A DNA stretch of 6,153 nucleotides, from contig JAQUTB010000114.1 in assembly GCA_028709985.1 (NCBI GenBank), positions 1 through 6,153 on the forward strand, written 5' to 3'. A model generated the notes under the pieces. It did no database searches. It saw only the letters and a program-made list of their open reading frames with translations, and was not told where the DNA came from. Positions 5,280 to 6,153 of the stretch are shown in pieces (position 1 is the first letter of the stretch; the number at the start of each line of letters is the position of its first letter). The DNA comes from Dethiosulfovibrio sp. Lineage in GTDB: Bacteria > Synergistota > Synergistia > Synergistales > Dethiosulfovibrionaceae. The position numbers were made by a program, and so were the translations under genes.

Positions 5280-6153
5280 TTTCCTCCCCCCAGTATGTCC
5301 TCCAGGATGGCGAGTTCCTCCTGGCAGTAGTCCGGGTGGTTGCCGCAGTAGAGGCCACAGCGGTGGATAAAGTCGGCGTCAGGAAGTTCCCTGGTGGCAG
5401 GGACGTATTTGCCGTAGAAGGGCTGCCTTTGGATGTTGCCAGCTATTAAGGGCCTTATCTCCACTCCCCCTCGTTCCAGCTTTGCGCCGTATTTTTCCCT
5501 TAGCTCCGGGGTTTTGCAAAGTATGGGTATGGCGAAGTTGGAGAGGACCGTCAGGTGGTCCCTCTTTAAGGTCAGGAGGTCTGGGTTGGATTTAATGGCC
5601 TTCTCCACCCTGAGGTAGTTATCCTGTCTTTTGAGGACCGAAGCAGGGAGGTGGATCGGCTGCTGTTGGCCCAAAAATCCGGTTATCTCCGTGGGCCTGA
5701 GGTTGTAGCCCAGGTCGTAGAAGGTGTATTTGGCGTCCAGTTCGGACTGAACCAGATATTGCGACCGGATGGCGGCTTTTTCCCCTTCCTCCAGGTTTCT
5801 GTCCCAGCCGTTGGCACGGACCAGTTTCAGCATGGCGGTGAGCTCCAGGTCGTCGGTGCAGATCATGCCCCCCTCGATTGTGGACATGTGGTGAGAGACG
5901 AAGAAGGAAAATGTGGAGGCGAGGCCAAAGTTGCCGAGCTTTGTCCCCTTAAGCTCCGACCCCAGGGATTCGCAGTTGTCCTCTAGGAGGATTATTCCCC
6001 TGTCAAAGCAGATGTCCCGGACGGTATCCAGGTCTCCAGCAAAACCCAGGGCGTTGGTTATGAAGAGGGCTTTCAGGGGGTGGTCTTTGAGGCATCTTTC
6101 AAGCTCCTCAGGCTCGACGTTCAAGGTCTCTCTGGAGCAGTCTAAGGCCACAG
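5276..6153 (-). CDS. DegT/StrS-family PLP-dependent sugar 3-dehydratase (ColD/RfbH-like), 5' end off the window
   Basis: C-terminal 291 residues of a fold-type I PLP enzyme of the DegT/DnrJ/EryC1/StrS family. Numbering from the first full codon in the window, the pyridine-nitrogen aspartate lies in ILLEDNCESLG (54-64). The active-site loop is TFSFFVSHHMSTIEGGM (80-96), where H87 stands in place of the lysine that holds PLP in true aminotransferases. This replacement is known in ColD (GDP-4-keto-6-deoxymannose 3-dehydratase) and in RfbH/E1 (CDP-4-keto-6-deoxyglucose 3-dehydrase). RANGWDRNL (112-120), GYNLRPTEITGFLG (148-161), EIRPLIAGN (231-239) and GLYCGNHPD (266-274) look closer to ColD, judged from memory. 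ColD is about 388 residues, so roughly 100 N-terminal residues are missing. No [2Fe-2S] partner (E3-like reductase), which RfbH needs, is visible. The GTG at 6151 is an internal valine codon, not a start. The stop overlaps manC by ATGA. Family assignment is firm; substrate is not. Confidence 0.9.
   Translation of the reverse strand, partial: VALDCSRETLNVEPEELERCLKDHPLKALFITNALGFAGDLDTVRDICFDRGIILLEDNCESLGSELKGTKLGNFGLASTFSFFVSHHMSTIEGGMICTDDLELTAMLKLVRANGWDRNLEEGEKAAIRSQYLVQSELDAKYTFYDLGYNLRPTEITGFLGQQQPIHLPASVLKRQDNYLRVEKAIKSNPDLLTLKRDHLTVLSNFAIPILCKTPELREKYGAKLERGGVEIRPLIAGNIQRQPFYGKYVPATRELPDADFIHRCGLYCGNHPDYCQEELAILEDILGGGK
5282..5291 (-). promoter_or_regulatory. Ribosome binding site of manC
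   Basis: GGGGGGAGGA on the minus strand ends 3 nt before the manC ATG at 5279. It is the most purine-rich Shine-Dalgarno in the window. It is built from the last Gly-Gly-Gly-Lys codons of the upstream gene, so one stretch serves as coding sequence and translation signal. Confidence 0.75.

Noticed and set aside
6149..6151. GTG as the start of the DegT-family gene
   Set aside because: It encodes an internal valine just before LDCSRETLNV. The enzyme family needs about 100 more N-terminal residues, so the gene continues past the window edge.

Overview
The window is a solid block of six genes, all on the minus strand, so transcription runs from the right end to the left. It is part of a cell-surface polysaccharide (O-antigen or capsule type) or glycoprotein-glycan biosynthesis locus. 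Adjacent genes overlap by 4 to 23 nt and no intergenic gap remains, so no promoter, terminator, RNA gene, mobile element or CRISPR array is visible. The first and last genes run off the window. The base composition looks moderately GC-rich, and Arg is often AGG and Ile often ATA, unlike enteric bacteria. That would fit a group such as Synergistota (Dethiosulfovibrio-like), but this is a weak guess from codon style.

In order of transcription: (1) 6153-5276, the C-terminal three quarters of a DegT/DnrJ/EryC1/StrS-fold PLP enzyme whose Schiff-base lysine is replaced by histidine. This marks the sugar 3-dehydratases (ColD or RfbH/E1 type) rather than true aminotransferases, and the local motif looks most like ColD. 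(2) 5279-3879, manC, a bifunctional mannose-1-phosphate guanylyltransferase/mannose-6-phosphate isomerase that makes GDP-mannose. (3) 3901-2882, a CgeB-like (GT-B fold) glycosyltransferase. (4) 2885-1815, a GT10 (alpha-1,3-fucosyltransferase family) glycosyltransferase that starts with TTG. (5) 1818-1045, rfbF, glucose-1-phosphate cytidylyltransferase. (6) 1051-1, rfbG, CDP-glucose 4,6-dehydratase, lacking only its last few codons.

Two nucleotide-sugar routes therefore sit in one transcript. RfbF and RfbG convert glucose-1-P to CDP-4-keto-6-deoxyglucose. ManC supplies GDP-mannose, which a Gmd enzyme (not in the window) could convert to GDP-4-keto-6-deoxymannose, the ColD substrate on the way to GDP-colitose (3-deoxy-L-fucose). 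A GT10 enzyme, whose family uses GDP-L-fucose, is a reasonable candidate to transfer fucose or colitose. The alternative is that the histidine-type dehydratase acts on the CDP sugar and makes a CDP-3,6-dideoxyhexose. I infer these links from gene content; the deciding genes lie outside the window.

I see no wholly new system here. The points most worth a second look are the Lys-to-His PLP enzyme and its ambiguous substrate, the GT10/ColD/ManC combination, and a 9-A homopolymer inside the GT10 gene that could be a slippage site.
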